Shown: positions 52,277 through 60,512, counted from the first letter of the stretch. The stretch is DNA of 64,000 nt from an uncultured Kordia sp. (GCF_947489565.1 NZ_CANLEA010000001.1:1-64000), one strand, 5' to 3'. Notes: generated from the sequence alone by a model not told the origin. Translations and numbers: made by a program.

Positions 52277-53353
52277 GTGATGTTAGGAACTGCAATTTTA
52301 GGTGCTATTTGTGGTATGTTGGGAAGTTTTGCAGTATTGCGAAAGCAAAGCTTGTTGGGCGATGCCATTTCTCACGCTGCTTTACCCGGAATTGCTATTG
52401 CTTTCCTAATTACGGGCGTAAAAGACAGCAATCTATTCTTGCTAGGCGCTTTGATTAGCGGATTGATTGGTACATTTTGGATTCGTAGCATCACGAAAAA
52501 TACACACTTAAAATCTGATACAGCTTTAGGTTTAACACTTTCTTTATTTTTTGGCTTTGGAATGTTATTGCTAACCTTTATTCAAAAACAGCCGAATGCC
52601 AGTCAAGCTGGATTGGACACATATTTATTCGGGCAAGCAGCTACTTTATTGGTAGAAGATGTATGGCTAATTGCGATTGTGGCAGGAATTGCACTGTTGA
52701 TTTTGCTCGTTTTCTGGAAAGAATTTAAAATACTATTGTTTGATGAAGATTATACCAAAACGCTCGGTTTCAACACACGTTTTATAGACATTTTAATTAC
52801 CACATTTATTGTAATTACCATTGTATTAGGACTGCAAACGGTTGGTGTTATCTTGATGAGTGCAATATTATTAGCGCCAGCAGCGGCAGCACGACAATGG
52901 ACAAATAGTTTGGGAATGATGGTCATCTTAGCAGCCATATTTGGAGCATTTTCAGGAGTTATTGGTACAGGAATCAGTACGGTAGTTGGAAATCTTTCTA
53001 CAGGTCCCGTTATTGTATTGGTAGCAGCAAGTATTGTATTGTTTTCATTTATATTTTCACCAAAAAGAGGGTTGTTATTTAGGGAAATTCGCTTCCGAAA
53101 AAATAGAAACAACATCAAAATGCATAAAACTTTGGCGTTTATGTATGAAATTGCCAAAACACACGAAAACATATCACATCCGCACGCAATTAAAATTTTA
53201 AATGGATTTCAAGGATTTTCAAAGCGTTCGTTGCAGGAATTGGTAGATTTAAATTATGTAGAAATACATGGACAACAATGGTCTATGACACAAAAGGGCT
53301 ATATAACTGCAGCTAATTTATACAATCAACAAATAGAAAATCTCCATGAATAG
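52277..53353 (+). CDS. Metal ABC transporter permease 1 with C-terminal winged-helix-like tail
   Basis: From GTG 52277 the protein is 358 residues. The membrane domain (about 1-270) has the ABC-3 signature GSFAVLRKQSLLGDAISHAALPGIA and LLAPAAAARQW. The remaining 75 or so residues (HKTLAFMYEIAKTHENISHPHAIKIL ... RSLQELVDLNYVEI ... WSMTQKGYITA) look like a DtxR-type winged helix. The frame is open upstream and codes for a family-like N-terminus (IDFQGYIELIFSNYTARIV), but the codon where homologues have Met is ATA (52223-52225) and no ATG, GTG or TTG precedes it before a stop at 52181. So the true start is uncertain. Confidence 0.9.
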   Translation: MMLGTAILGAICGMLGSFAVLRKQSLLGDAISHAALPGIAIAFLITGVKDSNLFLLGALISGLIGTFWIRSITKNTHLKSDTALGLTLSLFFGFGMLLLTFIQKQPNASQAGLDTYLFGQAATLLVEDVWLIAIVAGIALLILLVFWKEFKILLFDEDYTKTLGFNTRFIDILITTFIVITIVLGLQTVGVILMSAILLAPAAAARQWTNSLGMMVILAAIFGAFSGVIGTGISTVVGNLSTGPVIVLVAASIVLFSFIFSPKRGLLFREIRFRKNRNNIKMHKTLAFMYEIAKTHENISHPHAIKILNGFQGFSKRSLQELVDLNYVEIHGQQWSMTQKGYITAANLYNQQIENLHE

Positions 53354-54737
53354 CGCTCAAATCACCATACAAATTATTGTGACCTTAGTCGCTATTGCTT
53401 GTGCCATTCCGGGAACATTTTTGGTGCTGCGAAGAATGTCATTAATAAGTGACGCCATTAGTCATTCTATTTTATTGGGAATTGTGATTGGGTTTTTTAT
53501 TGTGGAAGATACTTCTTCGCCATTGCTCATCGTTTTAGCGGCTTTGGCTGGTGTTGTCACGGTGATATTGGTCGAATTCATTCAAAAAACAGGACTGGTC
53601 AAGGAAGATACTGCTATCGGATTGGTATTTCCTGCCTTGTTTAGTATTGGTGTGATTCTGATTTCAAAAAATGCCAATGATGTACACTTAGATATCGATT
53701 CTGTGATGGTTGGTGATTTAAGCTTAGCACCATTTGATCCTTTATTGATCAATTGTCAAGAAGGAATACTCGATTCTTGTATCAACTTGGGTCCAAAAGC
53801 CATTTGGGTGATTGGAATTATTTTAGCCATTACTTTAATTTTATTAATTACATTTTTCAAAGAGTTAAAAGTCAGCACGTTTGATGCTGGTTTGGCAGCA
53901 GCTTTAGGATTTTCGCCAGTAATCATGCACTACGGATTAATGACGGTTTCGTCTGTAACCATTGTTGGTGCATTTGATGCTGTAGGTCCAATATTGGTTG
54001 TCGCACTGATGATTGCACCTGCTGCAACAGCTTATTTATTTACCAAAGATTTAAAGAAAATGTTAGTGCTTTCCTGCTTCTTTGGAGTATTGGCAGCTAT
54101 TGCAGGCTATTGGTTGGCACATTTTCTAGATGCTTCCATTTCGGGTTCTATGACGACCGTATTGGCAATTCTTTTTCTATTGGTCTATGAACCTATTATT
54201 ACTTCAATTATTGTAGGTCTCATCACTGGAATTAGTATTATATTCTATCAATACTATGATTTTGTGGTGAATAGTGTCGCTGGTTACGATCGTTTTCTAT
54301 TAGGCGAAAAAATACGTGCTGTATTTTCACAATTTTCATTTTTAGATTACGTCTATATATTGTTAATTGCAGCAGCATTAGCGTCAGCTCTTATTTATAT
54401 TTTGCCAAAAAGAGGTTTGGTATACGGATATTATAAAGTACGACAGCAAAAAACCGAAATCATGTTGTTGGTGTTTTTACTACACATTCGCAACCATGCA
54501 GAAGAGAGTGAGCGCCATGTAAAACATTTGAATGAGCATATTAACTGGCAACGTTTGCGTTCACAATCTATTGTAGCATTGGCGCAAAAAAACAATATGA
54601 TTACCATTACAGATCAAATTATTTCTTTAACGGAAAAAGGAGATGATTTTACTGAAAAAGCCATCGATTATATCATCACAAACAAAGACACTGAAATCGA
54701 AGAAATGAAAGATGATTTCTTTCTATTTAGAGGTTAA
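53346..54737 (+). CDS. Metal ABC transporter permease 2 with C-terminal winged-helix-like tail
   Basis: The 463-residue protein overlaps permease 1 by 8 bp, so the pair is translationally coupled and likely forms a heterodimeric channel. The ABC-3 motifs are AIPGTFLVLRRMSLISDAISHSILLGI near residue 20 and GPILVVALMIAPAATAYLF near 215. There are about nine membrane segments, including extra ones around 290-350. The C-terminal ~95 residues (LLVFLLHIRNHAEESERHVKHLNEHINW ... QSIVALAQKNNMITITDQIISLTEKG) resemble a winged helix, as in permease 1. In other Bacteroidota such tails also occur; a regulatory or dimerising role is inference. Confidence 0.92.
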   Translation: MNSAQITIQIIVTLVAIACAIPGTFLVLRRMSLISDAISHSILLGIVIGFFIVEDTSSPLLIVLAALAGVVTVILVEFIQKTGLVKEDTAIGLVFPALFSIGVILISKNANDVHLDIDSVMVGDLSLAPFDPLLINCQEGILDSCINLGPKAIWVIGIILAITLILLITFFKELKVSTFDAGLAAALGFSPVIMHYGLMTVSSVTIVGAFDAVGPILVVALMIAPAATAYLFTKDLKKMLVLSCFFGVLAAIAGYWLAHFLDASISGSMTTVLAILFLLVYEPIITSIIVGLITGISIIFYQYYDFVVNSVAGYDRFLLGEKIRAVFSQFSFLDYVYILLIAAALASALIYILPKRGLVYGYYKVRQQKTEIMLLVFLLHIRNHAEESERHVKHLNEHINWQRLRSQSIVALAQKNNMITITDQIISLTEKGDDFTEKAIDYIITNKDTEIEEMKDDFFLFRG

Positions 54738-54754
54738 AACACAATTTCATTTTT

Positions 54755-55315
54755 ATGGAAATTATAAAAATACTTTGGTATATATTCTTTATGCTTTTCT
54801 CGTCAGGAGAAGAAGAAAAAGTAGCTGAAACATCATTTCCAGTTACTTTACAAACATCTGCTATGGAATGTGGTCCACGATGTTTGCAAATGATAAGTGC
54901 TTACCATGGTGAACGATATAATATCAATACTTTAAATAAGCTTTGTAATTTAAGTGAAGAAGGAACTTCTATGGGCTATATTGCTGATGCTGGAGAATTG
55001 ATAGGATTGCATACCTTGGCCGTTAGTGTAGACTATGATACTTTATTAAACGAAGTGCCATATCCAGCGATGGCACATTGGCGAAGTAGGCATTTTATTG
55101 TAGTATATGATGTGAGTAAAGATAGTGTTTGGGCTGCCGATCCTGCTTTTGGTTTGGTCTCATACCCTAAAGAACAATTTATACCAGCTTGGACGGACAG
55201 TAGTCCTGATAAAGAAACAGGAGAAGGTTATTTGCTGCTTTTTGAACCAACAGAAAAATTTTATAAGCAAAGCACAAAACAAGAGGCAATACGAAAGGCA
55301 AACCTTAAAAAATAA
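54755..55315 (+). CDS. Stand-alone C39-type cysteine peptidase
   Basis: The 186-residue protein has an N-terminal hydrophobic stretch (about 3-16) and one C39 peptidase domain. Catalytic elements are complete: oxyanion Q33 and nucleophile C39 in LQTSAMECGPRC, H113 in SRHFIVVYDV, and D129 in AADPAFG. In bacteriocin exporters this domain is fused to an ABC transporter and cuts double-glycine leaders; here it is alone, 17 bp after the metal permease gene. Whether it is anchored by the hydrophobic N-terminus, and what it cuts, is unknown. No leader-peptide gene with a GG motif was found nearby. Confidence 0.85.
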   Translation: MEIIKILWYIFFMLFSSGEEEKVAETSFPVTLQTSAMECGPRCLQMISAYHGERYNINTLNKLCNLSEEGTSMGYIADAGELIGLHTLAVSVDYDTLLNEVPYPAMAHWRSRHFIVVYDVSKDSVWAADPAFGLVSYPKEQFIPAWTDSSPDKETGEGYLLLFEPTEKFYKQSTKQEAIRKANLKK

Positions 55316-55620
55316 CAAGAATCAAGAGTGATTCTTTAGTATTATGATGACAAACGATACACTTAAAAAACGTATATTCTTTCAAAAAAGTAATACTATC
55401 CTTAAAACTAACTAACAAACATTAGTTAATTGATATTCAGTCATTTACAATTTTTAAGAATTACCATTCATCGAATAATCTAGTACATTTATCGAACAAC
55501 TATGTGCATTAACCTAATTAATGAACATTTCATGGATAAAGAATGTACTTTAGTATTGAGTAATTTTAGAAATCATTTAGTTGTTTAACTTAAGACATTA
55601 ATTAACAACTTTTGTTAAGA

Positions 55621-55650
55621 AAAGAGAGTGAGGCTTAACACTCTCTTTTT
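55621..55650 (+). terminator. Intrinsic terminator in the long gap
   Basis: A 10-bp stem AAAGAGAGTG (55621-55630) / CACTCTCTTT (55639-55648) with an 8-base loop continues into a run of T's. It does not directly follow any recognised gene. Confidence 0.82.
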
Positions 55651-55765
55651 TTATGCCCTTATTTTTCTTCTTTTTCCTTATAGTTTTGATAAACAAGGAA
55701 TCTTCCCAATAGTCATAAATCGATAAAAAAGTGTTAAACATATCGTATGTTTGAATAGGCTAAGA

Positions 55766-55773
55766 TACATTTG
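55766..55773 (+). promoter_or_regulatory. -7 box (TACATTTG) of the first OMP gene
   Basis: TACATTTG lies 32 bp before ATG 55806. A second matching box, TATGTTTG, lies at 55746-55753. Neither has a TTG at the expected -33 spacing. Confidence 0.5.
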
Positions 55774-55805
55774 AAAAATTAATTTAACATTAAAAAATAA
55801 TTACG

Positions 55806-56453
55806 ATGAAAAAAATTACCTTATTTGTATTCCTATTCGCATTTGCAGTGGTTAGTGCACAAAAAGATGACAAAACAACAGACAAGCTCAGCTTTAAAAA
55901 GGGAACACAATTTATCAACCTAAATTTATCGCTGAATACTTCTTCTTCTGAATTAGACGCACAAACTCAAAATCAGGAATCAAAAAACTTTGGATTATCT
56001 ATTAATCCATCATACAGTTATGCAATTAGCGATGACTTTTTCTTAGGATTAGGACTTGGATACGGAACCAATACAAGAGAAAACGAATTAAATGGCGTTA
56101 TGGAGAGTGAAGCTTCGACCAATTCATTTGCAGTATTTCCATATGTGCGTTACTATAAAGGAATTGGAAAAAAGCTAGCATTTTTTCTACATGGAGAAAC
56201 ACGTTATACTTATTCAAAAAATGAAGTAAATAACACCAATCCAAGAACTACAAACTCGTTCTTTTTTGGAGTACGACCAGGATTTGTATTTATGCTCAAC
56301 AAAAACTTAGGTTTAGAAACTTCTATCGGAGCTTTAGGATATACAACAAGCAACGTTGAAGACGAAGGAAACAACTCAGAATCTGATTTTAATAGTTTCA
56401 ACTTTTCATTAAACTCATCAAACTTATTGGTTGGTTTGAGCTATTATTTCTAA
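55806..56453 (+). CDS. Outer-membrane beta-barrel protein, paralogue 1
   Basis: The 215-residue protein has a signal peptide (about 1-18, FLFAFAVVSA before QKDDK) and an 8-10-strand beta-barrel pattern: alternating strands such as FGLSINPSYSYAISDDFFLGLGLGYG, FAVFPYVRYYKGIGKKLAFFLHGETRY, and the terminal LNSSNLLVGLSYYF ending in an aromatic residue, as needed for BAM-dependent insertion. First of three tandem paralogues. The family is common in Flavobacteria and no function is assigned. It has its own promoter box and terminator. Confidence 0.88.
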   Translation: MKKITLFVFLFAFAVVSAQKDDKTTDKLSFKKGTQFINLNLSLNTSSSELDAQTQNQESKNFGLSINPSYSYAISDDFFLGLGLGYGTNTRENELNGVMESEASTNSFAVFPYVRYYKGIGKKLAFFLHGETRYTYSKNEVNNTNPRTTNSFFFGVRPGFVFMLNKNLGLETSIGALGYTTSNVEDEGNNSESDFNSFNFSLNSSNLLVGLSYYF

Positions 56454-56475
56454 AAGATATACCATTATAAATTAT

Positions 56476-56511
56476 AAACCGCAAAGGTCTTCTTGTAGAC
56501 TTTTGCGGTTT
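56476..56511 (+). terminator. Terminator after OMP paralogue 1
   Basis: A 15-bp stem AAACCGCAAAGGTCT (56476-56490) / AGACTTTTGCGGTTT (56497-56511), with one G-T pair, a six-base loop and a following TCTTTTT. It separates the first OMP gene from the next. Confidence 0.85.
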
Positions 56512-56583
56512 CTTTTTGCGTTAAACTTTATTAAAAAAGGCTAAAAAGCTGTTAAATGCATATTTCTGTTGTGGTTGCTTTAT

Positions 56584-56591
56584 TACATTTG
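56584..56591 (+). promoter_or_regulatory. -7 box (TACATTTG) of the second OMP gene
   Basis: TACATTTG lies 32 bp before ATG 56624, exactly the spacing of the identical box before the first OMP gene. Such matching leaders suggest that the duplication included the promoter. Confidence 0.5.
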
Positions 56592-56623
56592 GTCGTAACA
56601 TTAAACATTAAAACCAAATTAAT

Positions 56624-57286
56624 ATGAAAAAAATTACACTATTCGTGTGCCTGTTCACTATTGCCTTTGTAAATGCTCAAGATGCTGATAAAACTACTTC
56701 AGACAAGCTCAGTTTTGAGAAAGGAACACAGTTTGTAAATCTAAATTTCTCTGTAAATAGTTCTGAAACCAATTTTGAACGACAAACTCAAGATCAGTTA
56801 GATACAGGTGAAACGAAAGCGTTCGGATTTAGCATCAATGCTTCCTATGCGCATGCAATCAACAATAATCTATTTTTAGGATTAGGTGTAGGTTATGGAA
56901 GTAATAAAAATGAAGCAACCAATATTGATGGAAGCGTAAACGAGAATGATAGTAAATCATATCAAGTGTTTCCATATGTTCGTTATTACAAAGGAATTGG
57001 AAAAAAATTAGCACTTTTTATACAAGGTGAAGCGCGCTATTCTCATTTTGAAAATGAATTGAATGCCTTAAACGATGGAGAATCTGACAACTTCTTTGTA
57101 GGGATACGACCTGGAATTACCTTCATGCTCAATAAAAATTTTGCATTAGAAACTTCTTTCGGTGCATTAGGATATACACATTCGAAGATAGATAATGGAC
57201 GATTTAATACTGAAGCGACAAGCAACTCATTTAATCTCTCATTAAACTCTTCTAATTTATTTTTTGGGTTGAATTACTATTTCTAA
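56624..57286 (+). CDS. Outer-membrane beta-barrel protein, paralogue 2
   Basis: This 220-residue paralogue of the preceding gene has a signal peptide (FTIAFVNAQ, about 1-19) and the same landmarks: DKLSFEKGTQFVNLNFSVN, FPYVRYYKGIGKKLALFIQGEARY, GIRPGITFMLNKNFALETS and the C-terminal LNSSNLFFGLNYYF. Variation concentrates in the loops between strands (for example around residues 45-60 and 100-112), as expected for surface-exposed parts. It is followed after 21 bp by the third copy without a terminator, so these two are probably co-transcribed. Confidence 0.88.
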   Translation: MKKITLFVCLFTIAFVNAQDADKTTSDKLSFEKGTQFVNLNFSVNSSETNFERQTQDQLDTGETKAFGFSINASYAHAINNNLFLGLGVGYGSNKNEATNIDGSVNENDSKSYQVFPYVRYYKGIGKKLALFIQGEARYSHFENELNALNDGESDNFFVGIRPGITFMLNKNFALETSFGALGYTHSKIDNGRFNTEATSNSFNLSLNSSNLFFGLNYYF

Positions 57287-57307
57287 AAAACATAACAAAA
57301 TATACTT

Positions 57308-57952
57308 ATGAAAAAATATATATACTATATATGTTTGCTTTTAGTTGCATTTGTTCATGCACAAGAAGTAGACACAAACGACGCTGATGTGCTTCGTTTT
57401 GAAAAAGGAGCGCAATTTTTAAACCTAAACCTTTCGCTAAATCATTCAAATGAAGAAACAATACTTTCAAGTCAGGAAGTAATTGAAACCAAACGAAGCA
57501 ATATTACGATTAGAAGTTCGTATGCATATGCCATTAGCGACAATTTCTTTTTAGGACTTGGTTTAGGATATGTGCATAGCACTAGTGATACAAAAAACGG
57601 AACTACTAATGTAGATGATAATAGTTTGGTAGGAAACACATACACTATATTTCCATACGCACGCTATTACAAAGGAATTGGTGAAAAATTGGCTGTATTT
57701 CTTCAGGGAGAAGCAAGTTACAGGCATTCCAATATCCATACATTTAAATCTAACAATTTCTCAGCAGGTTTGCGACCGGGAATTACATTTATGATGGATA
57801 AAAACTTAGCACTAGAAGCATCTGTAGGATTTCTAGGATATTTCTCAGGTACTTCGGAGGAAGACGGCGGACTTTCTGAACGGGATAATAAAGGATTTAG
57901 AGCGTCATTGAACTCTTCTAATTTACTCTTCGGATTAAATTATTATTTTTAA
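57308..57952 (+). CDS. Outer-membrane beta-barrel protein, paralogue 3
   Basis: The 214-residue third copy has a signal peptide (LLLVAFVHAQ, about 1-19) and the shared core FEKGAQFLNLNLSLN, FPYARYYKGIGEKLAVFLQGEASY, GLRPGITFMMDKNLALEAS and LNSSNLLFGLNYYF. It is the most divergent of the three at the N-terminus. It is convergent with the 40-residue Cys-rich gene, only 9 bp away; a hairpin inside that gene may end this transcript. Confidence 0.88.
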   Translation: MKKYIYYICLLLVAFVHAQEVDTNDADVLRFEKGAQFLNLNLSLNHSNEETILSSQEVIETKRSNITIRSSYAYAISDNFFLGLGLGYVHSTSDTKNGTTNVDDNSLVGNTYTIFPYARYYKGIGEKLAVFLQGEASYRHSNIHTFKSNNFSAGLRPGITFMMDKNLALEASVGFLGYFSGTSEEDGGLSERDNKGFRASLNSSNLLFGLNYYF

Positions 57953-57961
57953 AAGCAATGA

Positions 57962-58084
57962 TTAATGACAACCGCAACCGTCTTTTCCACAAGCTTTTGC
58001 GGTTTTCTTTTTCCAGAAAAATTTCTTCACAAGAAAGCCTACTGCAATCAAAAATGTAATGCCTACTAATATTTCCTGAATCAT
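57962..58084 (-). CDS. FeoB-associated Cys-rich membrane peptide
   Basis: This 40-residue gene is easily missed because of its size. It starts at ATG 58084 (MIQEILVGITFLIAVGFLVKK), has one hydrophobic helix (about 5-18), a basic stretch (KKFFWKKKTAK) and a cysteine-rich end (ACGKDGCGCH). That is the plan of the FeoB-associated Cys-rich family found after feoB in many bacteria. It lies 4 bp past the feoB stop on the same strand. The cysteines could handle ferrous iron near the FeoB pore; the role is unproven. Confidence 0.85.
   Translation of the reverse strand: MIQEILVGITFLIAVGFLVKKFFWKKKTAKACGKDGCGCH
57970..58012 (+). terminator. Possible plus-strand terminator embedded in the Cys-rich gene
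   Basis: AACCGCAA (57970-57977) pairs with TTGCGGTT (57997-58004), followed by TTCTTTTT on the plus strand. Its arms resemble those of the terminator after OMP paralogue 1. It would end the OMP 2-3 transcript while lying inside the coding sequence of the opposite gene. The 19-base loop makes it weaker than the others. Confidence 0.5.
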
Positions 58085-58088
58085 ACTT

Positions 58089-60245
58089 TTACTTTAAAAA
58101 TTGATACGCAATAAATCCTGCAACATAAGCAATGAGTGTCATGGCGCCTAATTGAATCATTGGCCATTTCCAGCTCTTGGTTTCTCTTTTTACAATTGCC
58201 AATGTACTCATACATTGCATGGCAAATGCATAAAATAACAATAGTGAAATTCCTGCGGCAAAGGTAAATACCTTTTTTCCTGAACCTGCATGCACTTCCG
58301 ATTTCATTTTTGCTTTAATCGTATTTCCTTCTTCATCATCACCTTCACTACCAACACTATAAATTGTTGCCAAGGTTCCAATAAATACTTCACGTGCAGC
58401 AAACGAACTTACCAAAGCAATCCCAATTTTCCAGTCGTATCCCAAAGGTTGTATCACAGGTTCAATAGATTTTCCAATGGTTCCTAAAACGGAGTTTTCC
58501 AATCGTAATCCTGCAATTTCATCTTCAATTACGGCATCTTTAAACTCTGAAATTTTGGTTTGAATGGCTGCATTTAAATCTTGTTCGGTATATACTGTTC
58601 GGTTGGTCGTAAAAGTAGCTGCTAAACTTTCTTTGTAACGTAGAATTTTATTGTCTAGCGCAATTTGTTGAATCTCACTGAAGCCATTTTTTTCAAAGGA
58701 TTCAGTGACAATGGTTTCTGCATTTTTAAAAGTATCATTGACACCTACAGAGGCTAAAACCCATAAAATAATAGAAATCGCTAAAATGATTTTTCCAGCT
58801 TCAAACACAAAGGCTTTTGTCTTTTCAATCACCGTAAACGCTACATTTTTGAATAGTGGAATTTTATATTTTGGCAATTCCACGACAAAGTATGACTTGC
58901 TTTCAATCTTTAGAGTTTTGTGTAAAATATAAGCGGAAAGTAGTGCAATGGCGAATCCAATTACATACAACAACATTAACGTAATTCCTTGCCAAGTAAA
59001 AAACCAAAAGACAGGTTCACCTGGAATGATCAATGAAATTAGAATAGCATACACAGGCAAACGCGCAGAACAGGTAATAAATGGTGTCACTAATATAGTA
59101 ATGAGACGTTCTTTCCAACTTTCAATGTTTCTGGTTGCCATGATCGCAGGAATAGCACAGGCAGCTCCAGAAATTAAAGGAACCACGCTTTTTCCGCTTA
59201 AACCAAATCGACGCATGACTTTATCCATTAAAAAGACCACACGACTCATATAACCACTTTCTTCTAAAATGGCAATAAACAGAAATAGGAAGGCAATTTG
59301 TGGAATAAATATGACGATTCCGCCCAAACCAGTAATGATTCCATCGGCAAGCAAATCGGTAAACATACCTGCGGGCAATACTTCTTTTGTCCATTCGGCC
59401 AAGGAGCCAAAAGAACTGTCAATAAAGTCCATTGGTATATTACTCCATTCAAAAATCACTTGAAAAATCAGCAATAATAATACTGCAAAAATGGCGTATC
59501 CGAAGAATTTATGGGTAAAAATCCGATCTAGTTTCGCCTGCATATCGGTTGCTTTTGAACGATCAACCGTATACGATTTTTTTAAAGCTTCATTGATAAA
59601 CTGATAGCGAACAATAGTTTCACGATGCTGTACTTTTTTAAGCTCAACTGTTGAAAGTGAAGTTAAAAGTTCAGTATGGGTAATGGTATTTTGTTTAATT
59701 TTTTCTGCTGGAATACAACGTGCTGTAGGAAGATTGCTGTAATTGAGAATAGCTTCTTTTACCTTGTCAATTCCAGTTTGTTTTTTGGAACTGATAAGTA
59801 CAACCTTTGTATTCAGATCGGCTTCTAATTGTGAAATATCAAGTGAAATTCCTTTCGGTTGCATCCGATCAGCCATATTAATGACTAAGATTGTTGGAAT
59901 TTCTAAATCCTTCACCTGCGTAAAAATGAGTAGGTTTCGCTTTAGTTGCTCCACATCAGTGACGACAACCGCTACATCAGGATAATTAACATTGTCACGA
60001 TTATTTAAAATATCGATGGCAATTTTTTCATCTGCGGAAGAAGCATTCAAGCTATACGTTCCGGGTAAATCTAAAATGGTAGCTTTTTGTGTCTTGGAAA
60101 GTTTGCAGGTTCCTGTTTTTTTATCGACCGTAATTCCAGGATAATTTCCAACCTTTTGGTTTAAACCTGTTAAATGGTTGAATAATGACGTTTTTCCAGT
60201 ATTTGGATTTCCTATTAAGGCTACTTTTATTGTTGAATCACTCAT
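58089..60245 (-). CDS. feoB: Ferrous iron transporter B
   Basis: The 718-residue protein joins a cytosolic GTPase domain (G1 GNPNTGKTS at about residues 12-20, G3 DLPGTYSL near 59, G4 NMAD near 123) to a membrane domain with the two Gate motifs (VPLISGAACAIPAIMATR and RLPVYAILI). A later GSFAAREVF-like stretch (VSSFAAREVFIGTL) is also characteristic. It imports Fe(II) across the inner membrane. It follows feoA by 11 bp and precedes the Cys-rich peptide by 4 bp, making a compact feoA-feoB-accessory operon. Confidence 0.97.
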   Translation of the reverse strand: MSDSTIKVALIGNPNTGKTSLFNHLTGLNQKVGNYPGITVDKKTGTCKLSKTQKATILDLPGTYSLNASSADEKIAIDILNNRDNVNYPDVAVVVTDVEQLKRNLLIFTQVKDLEIPTILVINMADRMQPKGISLDISQLEADLNTKVVLISSKKQTGIDKVKEAILNYSNLPTARCIPAEKIKQNTITHTELLTSLSTVELKKVQHRETIVRYQFINEALKKSYTVDRSKATDMQAKLDRIFTHKFFGYAIFAVLLLLIFQVIFEWSNIPMDFIDSSFGSLAEWTKEVLPAGMFTDLLADGIITGLGGIVIFIPQIAFLFLFIAILEESGYMSRVVFLMDKVMRRFGLSGKSVVPLISGAACAIPAIMATRNIESWKERLITILVTPFITCSARLPVYAILISLIIPGEPVFWFFTWQGITLMLLYVIGFAIALLSAYILHKTLKIESKSYFVVELPKYKIPLFKNVAFTVIEKTKAFVFEAGKIILAISIILWVLASVGVNDTFKNAETIVTESFEKNGFSEIQQIALDNKILRYKESLAATFTTNRTVYTEQDLNAAIQTKISEFKDAVIEDEIAGLRLENSVLGTIGKSIEPVIQPLGYDWKIGIALVSSFAAREVFIGTLATIYSVGSEGDDEEGNTIKAKMKSEVHAGSGKKVFTFAAGISLLLFYAFAMQCMSTLAIVKRETKSWKWPMIQLGAMTLIAYVAGFIAYQFLK

Positions 60246-60256
60246 AGCAAATAGGA

Positions 60257-60481
60257 TTAAATAACTTTTTCAATTCTGATTTCTGCAGCAGTATCTTTTC
60301 TGATGGCAATATTGCTGTCATTAATCGTTAAAAATAAAGGACCATTAAATAAAGTAGTTTGTACAAGGGAAATTTCGTTTCCAGGCAAACAGCCCATTTC
60401 TATAAGTTTTAGTGGAATTGTGTCTACTGGAAAATCAAGAATAATTGCCTTTTCTCCTTTTTTTAAATCTGCAACAGTCAA
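60257..60481 (-). CDS. feoA: Ferrous iron transport protein A
   Basis: The 74-residue SH3-like protein (MTVADLKKGEKAIILDFPVD ... MGCLPGNEISLVQ) is needed for full FeoB activity. The start is TTG at 60481: no ATG or GTG occurs in frame upstream in the leader, and the sequence from this TTG matches FeoA N-termini. The weaker start codon may keep FeoA below FeoB. A -7 box lies 32 bp upstream. Confidence 0.92.
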   Translation of the reverse strand: MTVADLKKGEKAIILDFPVDTIPLKLIEMGCLPGNEISLVQTTLFNGPLFLTINDSNIAIRKDTAAEIRIEKVI

Positions 60482-60512
60482 TACGTCTTTATTTAGATTA
60501 ATTTTAAAGAAG

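Larger units (their letters stand above)
55316..55805. other. Long gene-free region before the OMP cluster
   Basis: About 490 bp without a supported gene. A 23-codon frame from 55344 (MMTNDTLKK...) has no family features. A hairpin-T-run terminator at 55621-55650 lies 300 bp beyond the peptidase stop, so either the peptidase mRNA has a long 3' UTR or a small RNA of up to 300 nt ends there. Two -7-like boxes for the OMP gene follow at 55746 and 55766. Confidence 0.45.

Noticed and set aside
52750-53172. 140-residue minus-strand frame
   Set aside because: It is antisense to permease 1, with no signature of its own.
55344-55415. 23-codon frame next to the C39 peptidase as a bacteriocin-like precursor
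   Set aside because: There is no double-glycine leader, no Cys/Ser/Thr-rich core and no ribosome site worth noting.
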